A stretch of 64,000 nt of DNA from Nocardiopsis dassonvillei_B (GCF_964273065.1 NZ_OZ186815.1:4836001-4900000); one strand, 5' to 3'; shown: positions 52,148 to 61,872, counted from the stretch's first letter. Made by a program: numbers and translations. The notes: generated by a model not told the origin, from the letters alone.

Positions 52148-55100
52148 CTAGTCCGCGGGCGGGAAGACCGTGTCCACCAGGGCGCGCTGCTCCGCCTCGT
52201 GCCGCTTGGCCGAGCCGGCCGCGGGAGAGGAGGACGCCGGACGCGAGATCCGGGTGAACGGGCGGTCGAGCTGCTCGGAGAAGACCAGGGCGACGAACGG
52301 CCACGGGCCCATGTTCGCCGGCTCCTCCTGGACCCACAGGACCTCGCCCGCGTTCGGGTAGGCCTTGAGCTGCTCCCGGATCTCCTCGATCGGCAGCGGG
52401 TAGAGCCGCTCGGCCCGGATGATCGCGGTGTGCTTGTCACCGCTCTTGCGGCGCGCCGCGTCCAGGTCGTAGTAGATCTTGCCCGAGCACAGCACCACGC
52501 GGCGCACCTTCTCCGGAGCGATCGAGTCGTCCGTGATGAGCGGCCGGAAGTGCCCCGAGGTGAAGTCGGAGGCGGCGGAGGTCGCGGCCTTCAGGCGCAG
52601 CAGCGACTTGGGCGTGAAGACGACCAGGGGCCGCTCGATCGGCGACTTCGCCTGCCAGCGCAGCAGGTGGAAGTAGCTCGCCGGGGTGGTCGGCATCGCG
52701 ACGGTCATGTTCTCCTGCGCGCACTGCTGGAGGAACCGCTCGATCCGGGCCGAGGAGTGGTCCGGGCCCTGGCCCTCGTAGCCGTGCGGCAGCAGCAGGG
52801 TGACGCTGGAGCGCTGGCCCCACTTCTGCTCGCCCGAGCTGATGTACTCGTCGATGATGGTCTGGGCGCCGTTGACGAAGTCGCCGAACTGCGCCTCCCA
52901 CATCACCAGCGCCTCGGGGCGGGTGAGCGAGTAGCCGTACTCGAAGCCCAGCGCCGCGTACTCGCTCAGCAGCGAGTCGTGGACGTGGAACTTCACGGTG
53001 CCGTTGTCGAACTGCTTGAGCGGCGTGTAGGCCTCGCCGGTCTCGCGGTCCACCAGGCCTGCGTGGCGCTGCCCGAAGGTGCCCCGGCGGCTGTCCTGGC
53101 CGATGAGGCGGACCGGGTGCCCGTCCAGCAGCAGCCCGCCGAAGGCGAGCAGCTCGCCGGTGGCCCAGTCCACCGCGTCGTTCTCCACCATCGTGGCCCG
53201 GCGGGTCAGCTGGGGGGCCAGCCGCGGGTGCGGGGTGAAGCCCTCGGGCATGTTCACCTGGGTGTCGATGATCCGCTTGACGGCCTCGGTGCTGATGGCG
53301 GTCTCGACCGAGGAGTGGTCCAGGCGGCCCTCGGTGAAGACCTCGGGCTTGACCACGGCACCCGGCTCGATCGGCTTCTTGTCGGCCTCACGGGTCTCCG
53401 TGAACGCGCGCTCCAGCTCGGTCTGGTAGTCGCGCAGCGCCGACTCGGCCTCCTCCACCGTGATGTCGCCGCGGCCGATGAGGGCCTCGGTGTACAGCTT
53501 GCGGGTGGAGCGCTTGGCGTCGATGACGTTGTACATCAGCGGCTGGGTGAACTCGGGGTTGTCCCCCTCGTTGTGGCCGCGGCGCCGGTAGCAGACGAGG
53601 TCGATGACGACGTCCTTGTTGAACGCCTGGCGGTACGCGAAGGCCAGGTGCGCGACCCGGACCACGGCCTCGGGGTCGTCCCCGTTGACGTGGAAGATCG
53701 GCGCCTGCACCATGCGCGCCACGTCGGTGGCGTACACGCTGGAGCGGCTGTCCGACGGCGAGGTGGTGAAGCCCACCTGGTTGTTCACCACGATGTGGAC
53801 CGTGCCGCCGGTCCGGTAACCGCGCAGCTGGGACAGGTTCAGGGTCTCGGCGACCACGCCCTGCCCGGCGAACGCCGCGTCGCCGTGGATGAGGATCGGC
53901 AGCACCGTGAAGCCGTGCGCGCCCTTGTCGAGCACGTCCTGCTTGGCGCGGACGATGCCCTCCAGGACCGGGTCGACCGTCTCCAGGTGGGACGGGTTCG
54001 CCGCCAGCGAGATGTTGATCTTCTCGCCCTCGCGGGTCTGGAAGACGCCCTCGGTGCCCAGGTGGTACTTGACGTCACCGGAGCCGTGCGCGCTGCGCGG
54101 GTCGAGGTTGCCCTCGAACTCGCCGAAGATCTGCCCGTAGGACTTGCCGCAGATGTTCGCCAGCACGTTGAGGCGGCCGCGGTGGGCCATGCCGATCACG
54201 GCCTCGTCCAGCTCGGCCTTGGCGGCCCTGGAGATCACGCCGTCGAGCAGCGGGATCAGGGACTCGCCGCCCTCCAGGGAGAAGCGCTTCTGACCCACGT
54301 ACTTGGTCTGCAGGAAGGTCTCGAAGGCCTCGGCGCTGTTGAGCCGGTGCAGGATGTGCAGCTGCTCGTCGCGGTCGAGCTTCTCGTGCTCGCGCTCGAC
54401 GTGCGACTGGATCCACTCCCGCTCCTCCGGGCTCTGGATGTGCATGTACTCGATACCCACCGTGCGGCAGTAGGTGTCGCGCAGCACGCCCAGGATGTCG
54501 CGCAGCTTCATGACCTGCTTGCCGCCGAAGCCCCCGGTCGGGAACTCGCGGTCCAGGTCCCACAGGGTCAGGCCGTGCTGGAGCACGTCCAGGTCCGGGT
54601 GCTTGCGCTGCTCGTGGTCGAGCGGGTTGGTGTCGGCCATGAGGTGGCCGCGCACGCGGTAGGCGTGGATCAGCTCCTGGACCCGGGTGGTCTTGTCGAG
54701 CTGGGTGGCCTTGTTGACGTGGATGTCCTGCACCCAGCGCACCGGCTCGTAGGGGATGCGCAGGGAGTTGAAGATCTCGTCGTAGAAGCCGTTCTCGCCC
54801 AGCAGCAGCTGGTGGATCCGGCGCAGGAACTCACCCGACTGCGCACCCTGGATGATGCGGTGGTCGTAGGTGGAGGTCAGCGTCATGACCTTGCTGATGC
54901 CCAGCTCGGCCAGCGTGTCGGCGGAGGCGCCCTGGAACTCGGCCGGGTACTCCATCGCGCCGACGCCCAGGATGGTGCCCTGGCCCGGCATGAGGCGCGG
55001 CACCGAGTGCACGGTGCCGATGCCGCCGGGGTTGGTGAGGCTGATGGTGGTGCCCTGGAAGTCCGGCACGCCCAGCTTGTTGGTGCGGGCCTTGCGGACC

Positions 55101-55786
55101 AGGTCCTCGTAGCCGCTCCAGAACTCCATGAAGTCCATCTCGTCGGACTTCTTGATGGAGGGAACGACGAGCTGGCGCGAACCGTCCGGCTTCTGCAGGT
55201 CGATCGCCAGGCCGAAGTTCACGTGCCGGGGCTTGGCGACACCGGGCTTGCCATCGATCTCCGTGTAGGAGTAGTTCATCTCCGGCATCGACTCGAGGGC
55301 CTTGACCATGGCGTAGCCGATGAGGTGGGTGAAGGAGACCTTCCCACCGCGGCCGCGCCGGAGATGGTTGTTGATGACGATCCGGTTGTCGAAGAGGAGC
55401 TTGACCGGCACCGCGCGCACACTGGTCGCGGTGGGCATGGCCAGGCTCGACTCCATGTTGGTGGCGGTGCGCGCCGGTGCGCCGCGCAGCCGCTCCTCGT
55501 CGACCCGGAGGGCCTCGTCCGTGCTCGGGGCCGCCGTCGCGGCGGGGGCCGGAGCGGCGGGCTTCCTGGGTGCGGCGGTCGCGGCGGGGGGCGTGGCCTG
55601 CGCCTTGGCGGCGGTGGTCCCCCCGCTCTTCGTACCGGCCGACTCCGCGGGCTTGTAGTCCGCGAAGAAGTTCCACCAGGCCTTGTCGACCGAGTTCGGG
55701 TCGTTCAAGTACTTCTGATAAAGCTCCTCGACCAACCACTCGTTGGGACCGAAATCTGTCAGGGGTTGAGACGCCTCAGACGACAC
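52148..55786 (-). CDS. kgd: Multifunctional 2-oxoglutarate decarboxylase/dehydrogenase E1-E2 (Kgd)
   Basis: 1212 residues. A short N-terminal segment (EWLVEELYQKYLNDPNSV), an Ala/Pro linker (about 47-90), an E2 succinyltransferase-like domain (about 100-340) with its HRIIQG motif at His309, and the thiamine-dependent E1 domain (about 360-1210), including IHGDAAFAGQGVVAE and the C-terminal ICSG-type transketolase part. It has no lipoyl domain, as in actinobacterial Kgd/OdhA, which borrow lipoyl from another subunit. It runs the oxoglutarate step of the TCA cycle. GTG 55786; the ribosome site is weak. Confidence 0.97.
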   Translation of the reverse strand: MSSEASQPLTDFGPNEWLVEELYQKYLNDPNSVDKAWWNFFADYKPAESAGTKSGGTTAAKAQATPPAATAAPRKPAAPAPAATAAPSTDEALRVDEERLRGAPARTATNMESSLAMPTATSVRAVPVKLLFDNRIVINNHLRRGRGGKVSFTHLIGYAMVKALESMPEMNYSYTEIDGKPGVAKPRHVNFGLAIDLQKPDGSRQLVVPSIKKSDEMDFMEFWSGYEDLVRKARTNKLGVPDFQGTTISLTNPGGIGTVHSVPRLMPGQGTILGVGAMEYPAEFQGASADTLAELGISKVMTLTSTYDHRIIQGAQSGEFLRRIHQLLLGENGFYDEIFNSLRIPYEPVRWVQDIHVNKATQLDKTTRVQELIHAYRVRGHLMADTNPLDHEQRKHPDLDVLQHGLTLWDLDREFPTGGFGGKQVMKLRDILGVLRDTYCRTVGIEYMHIQSPEEREWIQSHVEREHEKLDRDEQLHILHRLNSAEAFETFLQTKYVGQKRFSLEGGESLIPLLDGVISRAAKAELDEAVIGMAHRGRLNVLANICGKSYGQIFGEFEGNLDPRSAHGSGDVKYHLGTEGVFQTREGEKINISLAANPSHLETVDPVLEGIVRAKQDVLDKGAHGFTVLPILIHGDAAFAGQGVVAETLNLSQLRGYRTGGTVHIVVNNQVGFTTSPSDSRSSVYATDVARMVQAPIFHVNGDDPEAVVRVAHLAFAYRQAFNKDVVIDLVCYRRRGHNEGDNPEFTQPLMYNVIDAKRSTRKLYTEALIGRGDITVEEAESALRDYQTELERAFTETREADKKPIEPGAVVKPEVFTEGRLDHSSVETAISTEAVKRIIDTQVNMPEGFTPHPRLAPQLTRRATMVENDAVDWATGELLAFGGLLLDGHPVRLIGQDSRRGTFGQRHAGLVDRETGEAYTPLKQFDNGTVKFHVHDSLLSEYAALGFEYGYSLTRPEALVMWEAQFGDFVNGAQTIIDEYISSGEQKWGQRSSVTLLLPHGYEGQGPDHSSARIERFLQQCAQENMTVAMPTTPASYFHLLRWQAKSPIERPLVVFTPKSLLRLKAATSAASDFTSGHFRPLITDDSIAPEKVRRVVLCSGKIYYDLDAARRKSGDKHTAIIRAERLYPLPIEEIREQLKAYPNAGEVLWVQEEPANMGPWPFVALVFSEQLDRPFTRISRPASSSPAAGSAKRHEAEQRALVDTVFPPAD

Positions 55787-56448
55787 GGCGGAGATCGCCC
55801 ACTTCCGCAGCTCGCTCGTGAATGTGTAGGAAGACGGGTGGCTGCCGGCTCGGCGGGCTCAAGGAAGAACAGGGGTCGACCGCGTGGCGGAAGACCGGTC
55901 TGACCAGGCCGGCACTCGTCGGGTACCAGGCTACTTGTACCGGCCTCCCCTCGGGGAACGCGAGCCGTGTTGAAACTGGGAGATAGCTAACATTTTTTCA
56001 CAATCGTGCTCCCGCTACGTGCCGGTAGCCAAGCGTGGTGTGTCCATGGTGCCTGGTTTGTAGTTTTTTGCGGCGATTTCGAGGTGTGAAGCTTCTGTCC
56101 GCAACCGGCCGTTCCCAATGTGGCCCGTACCACTCTCGATATCGAGATTCCGGGGGAACCCGATCCCGCCGGGGCCCGTCGGAGTAGGTGCAAGCGACCG
56201 GGCGGGACGGCCGGGTCCCACCGCCGACGTTCCCAGCGGGAGCGGTGGGGCCCGGGCCCGGTCGTCGCGCACCCCCTCGCGCACCTCCTTTCCCTTCCGC
56301 AACGGGTCGGCCGTACTCTCGAAACGCCGGTGAACGGCGGCGCAGGTGTGCGGATCTGCGCGCTCTTCGGTGTTCTCCCGCGCCGACGCCTCCCACGTGC
56401 CAAGATCGCGATACGCGCACACCGGACACGCAGGGGTGGGAGAGACCC
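55787..56448. other. Intergenic region between kgd and the BlaI-type gene
   Basis: About 660 bp without a convincing gene. It holds A+T-rich tracts (ATTTTTTCAC near 55993, GTTTTTTGCGG near 56063), a 14-bp palindrome TCTCGATATCGAGA at 56134-56147 and an inverted GGTAC/GTACC pair near 55921-55941. It must contain the divergent promoters for kgd and the BlaI-type gene. Frames on both strands give no family resemblance. Confidence 0.5.
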
Positions 56449-56823
56449 ATGAGGGGCCTGGGGGAACTGGAAGCCGCCATCATGGACGCGCTGTGGCGGT
56501 CCGAGGAGCCGCTGCCCGTCCGGCTCATCCACGAGACGATGGTCTACGACCGGGACATCGCCTACACGACCGTCATGACGGTCGCCGGGATCCTCTTCAA
56601 CAAGGGCCTGCTCGACCGGGAGAAGCGCGGCCGGGCCTGGGTCTACTGGCCGCTGGAGTCCCACGCCGAGTACACCGCCCGGGTCATGGACGAGTTCCTC
56701 GACACCTGCCCCGAGCCCCAGGCCACCCTGCGCAGCTTCGTCGAGCGCTTCAGCGACGAGGAGATGGCCTCCTTCCACCGGGTGCTCAGCCAGGTCCGCC
56801 TCGACCGCGGCGTCGCCAGCTAG
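56449..56823 (+). CDS. BlaI/MecI family transcriptional regulator
   Basis: 124 residues: a winged helix (about 3-75, LGELEAAIMDALWRSEEPLPVRLIHETMVYDRDIAYTTVMTVAGILFNKGLLDREKRGRAWVYWPL) and a short dimerisation part. BlaI proteins repress beta-lactamase or stress genes and are released by a BlaR-type protease, which is not encoded beside it. The GGGAGAG sequence precedes ATG 56449. Repeat C begins 82 bp after the stop codon. Confidence 0.9.
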   Translation: MRGLGELEAAIMDALWRSEEPLPVRLIHETMVYDRDIAYTTVMTVAGILFNKGLLDREKRGRAWVYWPLESHAEYTARVMDEFLDTCPEPQATLRSFVERFSDEEMASFHRVLSQVRLDRGVAS

Positions 56824-56905
56824 CCGCCGCCGGGGCCGCGTTCTCCGAACCTCCGCTCGCCCGGCCCGCCCGCCGCCCGCGCCACCGACATCCCGGCCGG
56901 TACGC

Positions 56906-57091
56906 CTGGGGTCTGTTTTTCGAGTGCCGTTCTGTTCCGCGGGGGGGTGTGTGAGGCGCCGGCGGGGTTCTGCAGGCCCGGAGGGGGTGTCCGGGGAACG
57001 AGGACGTTCCCGTGGGGCCGAGGGTTCCCGCCTTTCCAAAGGCGCCGAACGTGGACCGAAGCGGAGCGGAGGTTCGAAAAACACGGCCTAG
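56906..57091 (+). repeat. Dispersed inverted-repeat element, copy C
   Basis: 186 bp between the convergent BlaI-type and MFS genes. It starts CTGGGGTCTGTTTTTCGAG and ends GTTCGAAAAACACGGCCTAG. The terminal CTAG (57088-57091) forms the stop codon of the MFS gene. Outer 18-bp ends pair as inverted repeats, with T5 and A5 runs inside. See copies A and B. Confidence 0.9.
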
Positions 57092-58383
57092 CCGAGCCTG
57101 CGCAGGCGGCGCACGCCCGGCACGGCCAGCGCCGCCAGGGTCGCCGCCACCGTCAGCACGGCCATGGCCAGCAGCGCCCGCCGCGGCCCGACGGCCGCCG
57201 CCAGCGGGCCGATCGCGACCTGCCCGACCGGCAGGGCGGCGAACGACCCCAGGGCGTCGTAGGAGTAGACCCGGGACAGCCGGTCGGCCGGGACGTTCTC
57301 CTGGAGCGAGACGTGCCAGGCCACCTCGAACTGCTCGACCGCCACCCCGGCGAGGAACATGGCGGCCACCAGCGCCAGGGGCGCCACCGGGAGGGACAGC
57401 GCGTACAGCGGCACCGCCTGGACGGCGACCAGCGCCACCCCGAAGGGCAGGGCGCGGCGCGGCTGCCACCGGGCGGCCAGGAATCCCCCCGCCAGCATCC
57501 CGGCGCTCTGGGCCGCCACGACCAGGCCCCAGACCGCCCGGCCGAAGGACCCGTCGGCGATCGCCGGGCCCAGCACCGCCACCGAGGCCGACCAGGCGGC
57601 GTTGGTGGCCATGAACTGCGCCACCACGACCCACACCCACGGGCGGGAGGTGAACTCGCGCCACCCCTCGACCAGGTCGCGCAGCACGTTCACCCGCTCC
57701 GCTCCGGACGGGTCGCGCGGCACCCGCAGCAGGACGAACGCCGCGCAGGCCAGGGCGTAGAGCACGGCGTCCACCGCGATGGACCACCCCGGGCCGGCGA
57801 ACGCGACCAGGGTCCCGCCCAGCGACAGCCCCGCCACCATCGCACCGTTGCCGGTCAGCCGGACCAGCGCGTTGGCCTGCCGCAGCAGGCCGCGGGGCAC
57901 CGTCTGGGGGAGCAGCGCGGCGGACGCGGGCAGGTTCACCGCGGCCGCGGCCCCGTTGAGCACGCTCAGCACCATCATCAGCGGCAGCGACGCCGCCCCC
58001 GCCAGCAGGGCCGCGCCCAGCGTCCCCTGGGCCAGGGCGGCCAGCGCGCAGCCGCCGCGCAGTACCAGGGAGCGGGGGAGCCGGTCGGCGACCACGCCGC
58101 CGAGCAGCAGCAGGGCCACGTTGGCGACGGACCGCGCACCCACCACCAGGCCGACGTGGACCAGCGAACCGGTGACGTCCAGCACCGCGAACGCCAGCGC
58201 CACGTTCGCCAGCCCGTTGCCCAGGGACATCAGCAGCCGGCCGGCGGCCAGCGCCCGGAACGGGCCGTGCCGCAGCGGCGCCCCCATCCCGGCCGCGCGC
58301 CCCGCGTCCTCCGTCGCCGTCACGTCCGCGCCCCGCCCACCGGAACCCCCGGGGCCGTCCCGGGGCCCGGAGCGGGCGGACAC
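57088..58383 (-). CDS. MFS transporter
   Basis: 431 residues with twelve membrane segments from about residue 40. The loop between segments 2 and 3 (GGVVADRLPRSLVLRGG) is the MFS motif A. It resembles actinomycete exporters of the 'MFS_3'/enterobactin exporter-like group (DRLSRVYSYDALGSFAALPVGQVAIGPLA); the substrate is unknown. The first 35 residues are polar and GTG 58323 is another possible start. The stop codon lies in repeat C. It is 4 bp from the SUFU gene, so it is co-transcribed. Confidence 0.85.
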   Translation of the reverse strand: MSARSGPRDGPGGSGGRGADVTATEDAGRAAGMGAPLRHGPFRALAAGRLLMSLGNGLANVALAFAVLDVTGSLVHVGLVVGARSVANVALLLLGGVVADRLPRSLVLRGGCALAALAQGTLGAALLAGAASLPLMMVLSVLNGAAAAVNLPASAALLPQTVPRGLLRQANALVRLTGNGAMVAGLSLGGTLVAFAGPGWSIAVDAVLYALACAAFVLLRVPRDPSGAERVNVLRDLVEGWREFTSRPWVWVVVAQFMATNAAWSASVAVLGPAIADGSFGRAVWGLVVAAQSAGMLAGGFLAARWQPRRALPFGVALVAVQAVPLYALSLPVAPLALVAAMFLAGVAVEQFEVAWHVSLQENVPADRLSRVYSYDALGSFAALPVGQVAIGPLAAAVGPRRALLAMAVLTVAATLAALAVPGVRRLRRLG

Positions 58384-58387
58384 GGGT

Positions 58388-59473
58388 TCACGAGAGGATC
58401 CAGCTGCGGCCCTCCGCGGCCAGCTTCTCCACCAGGGTCGCGCTGTCGTGCTCCTTGGCGAACAGGTGCTCGGGGCGGGTGATGGGCACGATCCACAGCC
58501 ACCGCACCGGGTCGCCCTGGAAGGTCAGCCCCGCGGTGTCCGGCGGCGCGTGCCCGGCGGCGGCGACCAGCGGGGAGGGGTCCTCCAGCAGCAGCACCGC
58601 CCCCGCCCCCCGGCGCATCGCCCGGTCCTCGGGGTTGTCCAGCCACTTCACCGTGTGCCCGGTGCCGAACCAGGTCACCGCCCGCCAGGGGAACGCCCCG
58701 ATCCACCGGAAGATCCGCGCGGCGTGGTGCGCGGGCATGGTGGTGGCCAGCGCCAGCTCCACCCGCGCGTACCGGGACGTGTCGGCCATGTACCGGTCCA
58801 GGGTGGGCATCCGCTGCCCGCACATGCCCACGGTGGACAGGATGGTGAACGGCCGGTGCTCGGTGGGAGGGCGCTCCGACACCCGCAGCAGCGGCGGGTG
58901 GCCGTCGGACACGTCCCAGTAGTGGCCCGCCTCGCCCACCGACCGGTTGAGGTGGCCCAGCACCGTGCGCTGCACACTGCGCCAGGCGCCCGACGCCCGC
59001 CGCCAGTCCCAGTAGGCCTCGGCGTGCACCACGCGCGGCCACAGCTGGCCCTTGACCGGGTCCAGCTCCCAGGCGTAGGCGCTGCGCCCGATCGCCTCGC
59101 GCGCGTACCCGGGCAGCCCGCTGTCGGCCTCCGCCCAGCCGGGGATGACCGCGAGCAGCCCCTCCTCGTCGACCAGGGCGACCCCGTCGCCCTCCTCGAA
59201 CCACACCGCGCGCAGGCACGAGGGGTCGAACCGGGGCCGGCCCTGCGGGTGCTTGGTGTGCCCCTCCGGCATCAGCGGCGCCCGGCCCTCGAAGGACCCG
59301 CCGGGCTCGGCGCTGCGGGGGGCGATCTCGTGGTTGGCCAGCCACACCGGGACGCGGATGCGCCCGCGCGCGTCCAGCAGGTAGGCGGCCGTGGTCCGGG
59401 AGTCGCACTCGACGACGACACGGCGGCTCTGGTACGGGCTGATCTCGTCGAGCAGGACCTCGATCCCTGTCAC
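58388..59473 (-). CDS. Suppressor-of-fused (SUFU) domain protein
   Basis: 361 residues. The C-terminal half (about 185-360), with GQRMPTLDRY, RYARVELALATTMP and the closing ITRPEHLFAKEHDSATLVEKL, is a SUFU domain, which in bacteria is often linked to toxin-immunity clusters. The N-terminal half (about 1-170) has a separate domain with an EVLLDEISPYQSRRVVVECDSRTTAAYLLD start and does not match a family I know. GTG 59473 has GGAGG about 3-4 nt upstream. No toxin gene is adjacent. Confidence 0.8.
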   Translation of the reverse strand: MTGIEVLLDEISPYQSRRVVVECDSRTTAAYLLDARGRIRVPVWLANHEIAPRSAEPGGSFEGRAPLMPEGHTKHPQGRPRFDPSCLRAVWFEEGDGVALVDEEGLLAVIPGWAEADSGLPGYAREAIGRSAYAWELDPVKGQLWPRVVHAEAYWDWRRASGAWRSVQRTVLGHLNRSVGEAGHYWDVSDGHPPLLRVSERPPTEHRPFTILSTVGMCGQRMPTLDRYMADTSRYARVELALATTMPAHHAARIFRWIGAFPWRAVTWFGTGHTVKWLDNPEDRAMRRGAGAVLLLEDPSPLVAAAGHAPPDTAGLTFQGDPVRWLWIVPITRPEHLFAKEHDSATLVEKLAAEGRSWILS

Positions 59474-59667
59474 CGGCCCTCCCACGTGTGCCGATCCGCC
59501 GTCCTCTTCGGGCCCGATCCGACCCGTCCCCACAGTGCGTAGAATCGACGGTAGTGCCCTGACAGGCGGAGCCGTACCCGCAGCCGCGTATAGGTCGTAT
59601 AACGACCCGAGCCGCTGCCGTCCCGCGCCGGGCCGAGACCATCGACTCCACCCCTTACGGACTCTCT

Positions 59668-60765
59668 ATGCCCGCCGAGCTCACCTTCGTCGCACCGCGC
59701 CGTGCCAAGCCGCCCCGGCACCTGGCCGACCTCACCCCGCAGGAGCGGGCCCAGGTCGTCTCGGACCTGGGGGAGAAGCCCTTCCGGGCCAAGCAGATCG
59801 CCAAGCACTACTTCGGCGGTCTGGAGTCGGACGCCTCGGCGATGACCGACCTGCCCGCCGCCTCCCGGGAGAAGCTGGGCGAGGCGCTGCTGCCCCGCCT
59901 GCTCACCCCGGTCAAACACATCACCTGCGACAACGGGATGACCCGCAAGACCCTGTGGAAGGCGTTCGACGGGGTGCTCTTCGAGTCGGTGCTGATGCGC
60001 TACCCGGACCGCGTCACCCTGTGCATCTCCTCACAGGCGGGCTGCGGCATGAACTGCCCGTTCTGCGCCACCGGCCAGGCCGGCCTCACCCGCAACCTCT
60101 CCACCGGCGAGATCGTGGAGCAGGTGGTGGCCAGCGCCCGGGACCTGGCCCGCGGCGAGGTGGCCGGGGGACCGGGGCGGATCAGCAACATCGTGTTCAT
60201 GGGCATGGGCGAGCCCATGGCCAACTACAAGCGCGTCCTGGAGACGGTGCGCCGGATCACCGACCCGGTGCCCGAGGGGCTGGGCATCTCCCAGCGCGGC
60301 GTCACCGTGTCCACGGTCGGCCTGGTCCCGGCCATCGACAAGCTCACCGCGGAGAAGATGCAGGTGCGCCTGGCGATCTCGCTGCACGCCCCCGACGACG
60401 AGCTGCGCGACGAGCTGGTGCCGATCAACACCCGCTGGAAGGTCGCCGAGGTGCTCGACGCCGCCTGGCGCTACGCGGGCACGACCGGCCGCCGGGTCTC
60501 CATCGAGTACGCGCTCATCAAGGACATCAACGACCAGGCCTGGCGGGCCGACCTGCTCGGCAGGCTGCTCAAGGGCCACCTGGTCCACGTCAACCTCATC
60601 CCGCTCAACCCCACCCCGGGGTCCAAGTGGACGGCGTCGCGCCCCGAGGACGAGCGCGAGTTCGTCCGGCGCCTCCAGTCGCACGGGGTCTCCGTGACGG
60701 TGCGCGACACCCGCGGGCAGGAGATCGACGGGGCCTGCGGCCAGCTCGCGGCCTCGGAGAGCTGA
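59668..60765 (+). CDS. rlmN: Dual-specificity RNA methyltransferase RlmN
   Basis: 365 residues. A radical-SAM enzyme with Cys126-x3-Cys130-x2-Cys133 (CGMNCPFC) for the [4Fe-4S] cluster and Cys357 near the C-terminus for the methyl-transfer intermediate; GMGEPMANY binds SAM. It makes m2A at 23S rRNA 2503 and at tRNA position 37. The ATG has no clear ribosome site; TAGAAT at 59539-59544 may be its -10 box. The VTT gene follows after 13 bp. Confidence 0.96.
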   Translation: MPAELTFVAPRRAKPPRHLADLTPQERAQVVSDLGEKPFRAKQIAKHYFGGLESDASAMTDLPAASREKLGEALLPRLLTPVKHITCDNGMTRKTLWKAFDGVLFESVLMRYPDRVTLCISSQAGCGMNCPFCATGQAGLTRNLSTGEIVEQVVASARDLARGEVAGGPGRISNIVFMGMGEPMANYKRVLETVRRITDPVPEGLGISQRGVTVSTVGLVPAIDKLTAEKMQVRLAISLHAPDDELRDELVPINTRWKVAEVLDAAWRYAGTTGRRVSIEYALIKDINDQAWRADLLGRLLKGHLVHVNLIPLNPTPGSKWTASRPEDEREFVRRLQSHGVSVTVRDTRGQEIDGACGQLAASES

Positions 60766-60778
60766 CCCGGGGCGCGCG

Positions 60779-61246
60779 GTGGTCGAGACCGGGCTGGCCT
60801 TCGTCGTCGCCCTCGCGGCGGGACTCGTTCCGGTCATCAACATCGAGGTCTACCTGCTCGGCGCCGTCGCCCTGAACGGCGACGGCGCCCTGGTGGCCAT
60901 GGCGGTCGCCGCCGGCCTGGGCCAGACCCTGGGGAAGCTGCCCTACTACTACGCGGGCAGGGGGACGCTCTCGGCCCCGTGGCTGCGACGGCGCACCGAG
61001 ACCCCGGGCAAGTGGTCCGAGCGCGCCGCCCGCTGGCGGCGCAGGGCCGAGGAGCGCCCCGCCTGGGGGGTGGGCCTGCTGGCGCTCAGCTCGTTCGCGA
61101 GCATCCCGCCGTTCGTGGTGGTCTCGGTCCTGGCGGGGGTGGTGCGGATGAACGTCGTGCTGTTCTCGGCCATCACCTTCGTCACCCGCACCGCCCGCTT
61201 CCTGGTCATCGTCCTGGCCCCGGCCTGGGCGCTGTCCTTCCTCTGA
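60779..61246 (+). CDS. VTT/YqaA-type (DedA-like) membrane protein
   Basis: 155 residues with about four hydrophobic segments. The reentrant segment and GQTLGKLPYYYAGRG resemble the GxxxGxxxxYxxGR turn of DedA/SNARE-associated (VTT) proteins of the YqaA branch, which are thought to flip lipids. GTG 60779 lies 13 bp after rlmN. The function in this cell is unknown. Confidence 0.78.
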   Translation: MVETGLAFVVALAAGLVPVINIEVYLLGAVALNGDGALVAMAVAAGLGQTLGKLPYYYAGRGTLSAPWLRRRTETPGKWSERAARWRRRAEERPAWGVGLLALSSFASIPPFVVVSVLAGVVRMNVVLFSAITFVTRTARFLVIVLAPAWALSFL

Positions 61247-61286
61247 CCCGGTCTCCCTCCCGGGCGCGGACCGCTCCGGACCCGGG

Positions 61287-61799
61287 TCAGCCCAGGTCCT
61301 CGCGGGTCACCTCCAGGGTGCCGCCGACCGGCTCCAGCTCCCCGTCGCCACCCACCAGGTACACGCTCTGGTCGGGGTTGAGCAGGGAGGCCGGCACGTC
61401 GTCGTAGGTCGCCAGGAACAGCACGTAGGTTTCCCCCTCGCGCAGTTCCAGGTCGTCGGTGGCGCCGTTCTCGTGCTTGACCTCCAGCACCCCCCCGGGG
61501 TCCCGGCCCTCGAACACCTCCGACACCGCCAGGGTGTACACGGTGTACTCGATCGGCTCCAGCCCCTCCTCGGCCCCGTCGCCCTCGGAGACGTCGATCG
61601 GCTCGGTGCGGGAGCCCTCCACGGTCGCCTCGACGACCAGGTCGGCGGCCTCGAACAGCTCCTGTGCCGAAGCGTAGGACGGGTAGTCGCCCATCGCGCC
61701 CTCACTGCTCGGGGAAGGGGACGAACAGGCCACCAGGGCCAGGACCGACACAGAGGCCACCGCGATACCCCCCGTGCTCTGGATCCGGATCGCTCGCAT
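61287..61799 (-). CDS. Lipoprotein, paralogue of the 61952 gene
   Basis: 170 residues. A lipobox LVAC (LALVACSSPSP) after a hydrophobic segment, then an extracellular beta-rich domain: ELFEAADLVVEATVEGSRTEPIDVSEG, VYTLAVSEVFEGRDPGGVLEVKH and GETYVLFLATYDDVPASLLNPDQSVYLV. It shares this whole order with the lipoprotein at 61952-62551. ATG 61799 has GAGGAG 7 nt upstream. Family not recognised. Confidence 0.8.
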   Translation of the reverse strand: MRAIRIQSTGGIAVASVSVLALVACSSPSPSSEGAMGDYPSYASAQELFEAADLVVEATVEGSRTEPIDVSEGDGAEEGLEPIEYTVYTLAVSEVFEGRDPGGVLEVKHENGATDDLELREGETYVLFLATYDDVPASLLNPDQSVYLVGGDGELEPVGGTLEVTREDLG

Positions 61800-61872
61800 C
61801 TCCGTACTCCTCGGATGTGGGCCCCGAGCCGGGGCCGTATTCACCTTGGACTCTTTCGGAGAAAAAGAGGTT

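Noticed and set aside
56015..56422. Minus-strand frame of 135 codons upstream of the BlaI-type gene
   Set aside because: No ribosome site, mixed codon use and no family; the overlapping plus-strand frames are equally weak.
40377..57091. Conserved peptide encoded in the dispersed repeats (CSAGVCEAPAGF...)
   Set aside because: All frames are similar because the DNA is similar; no start codon with ribosome site and no common stop. Treated as non-coding.
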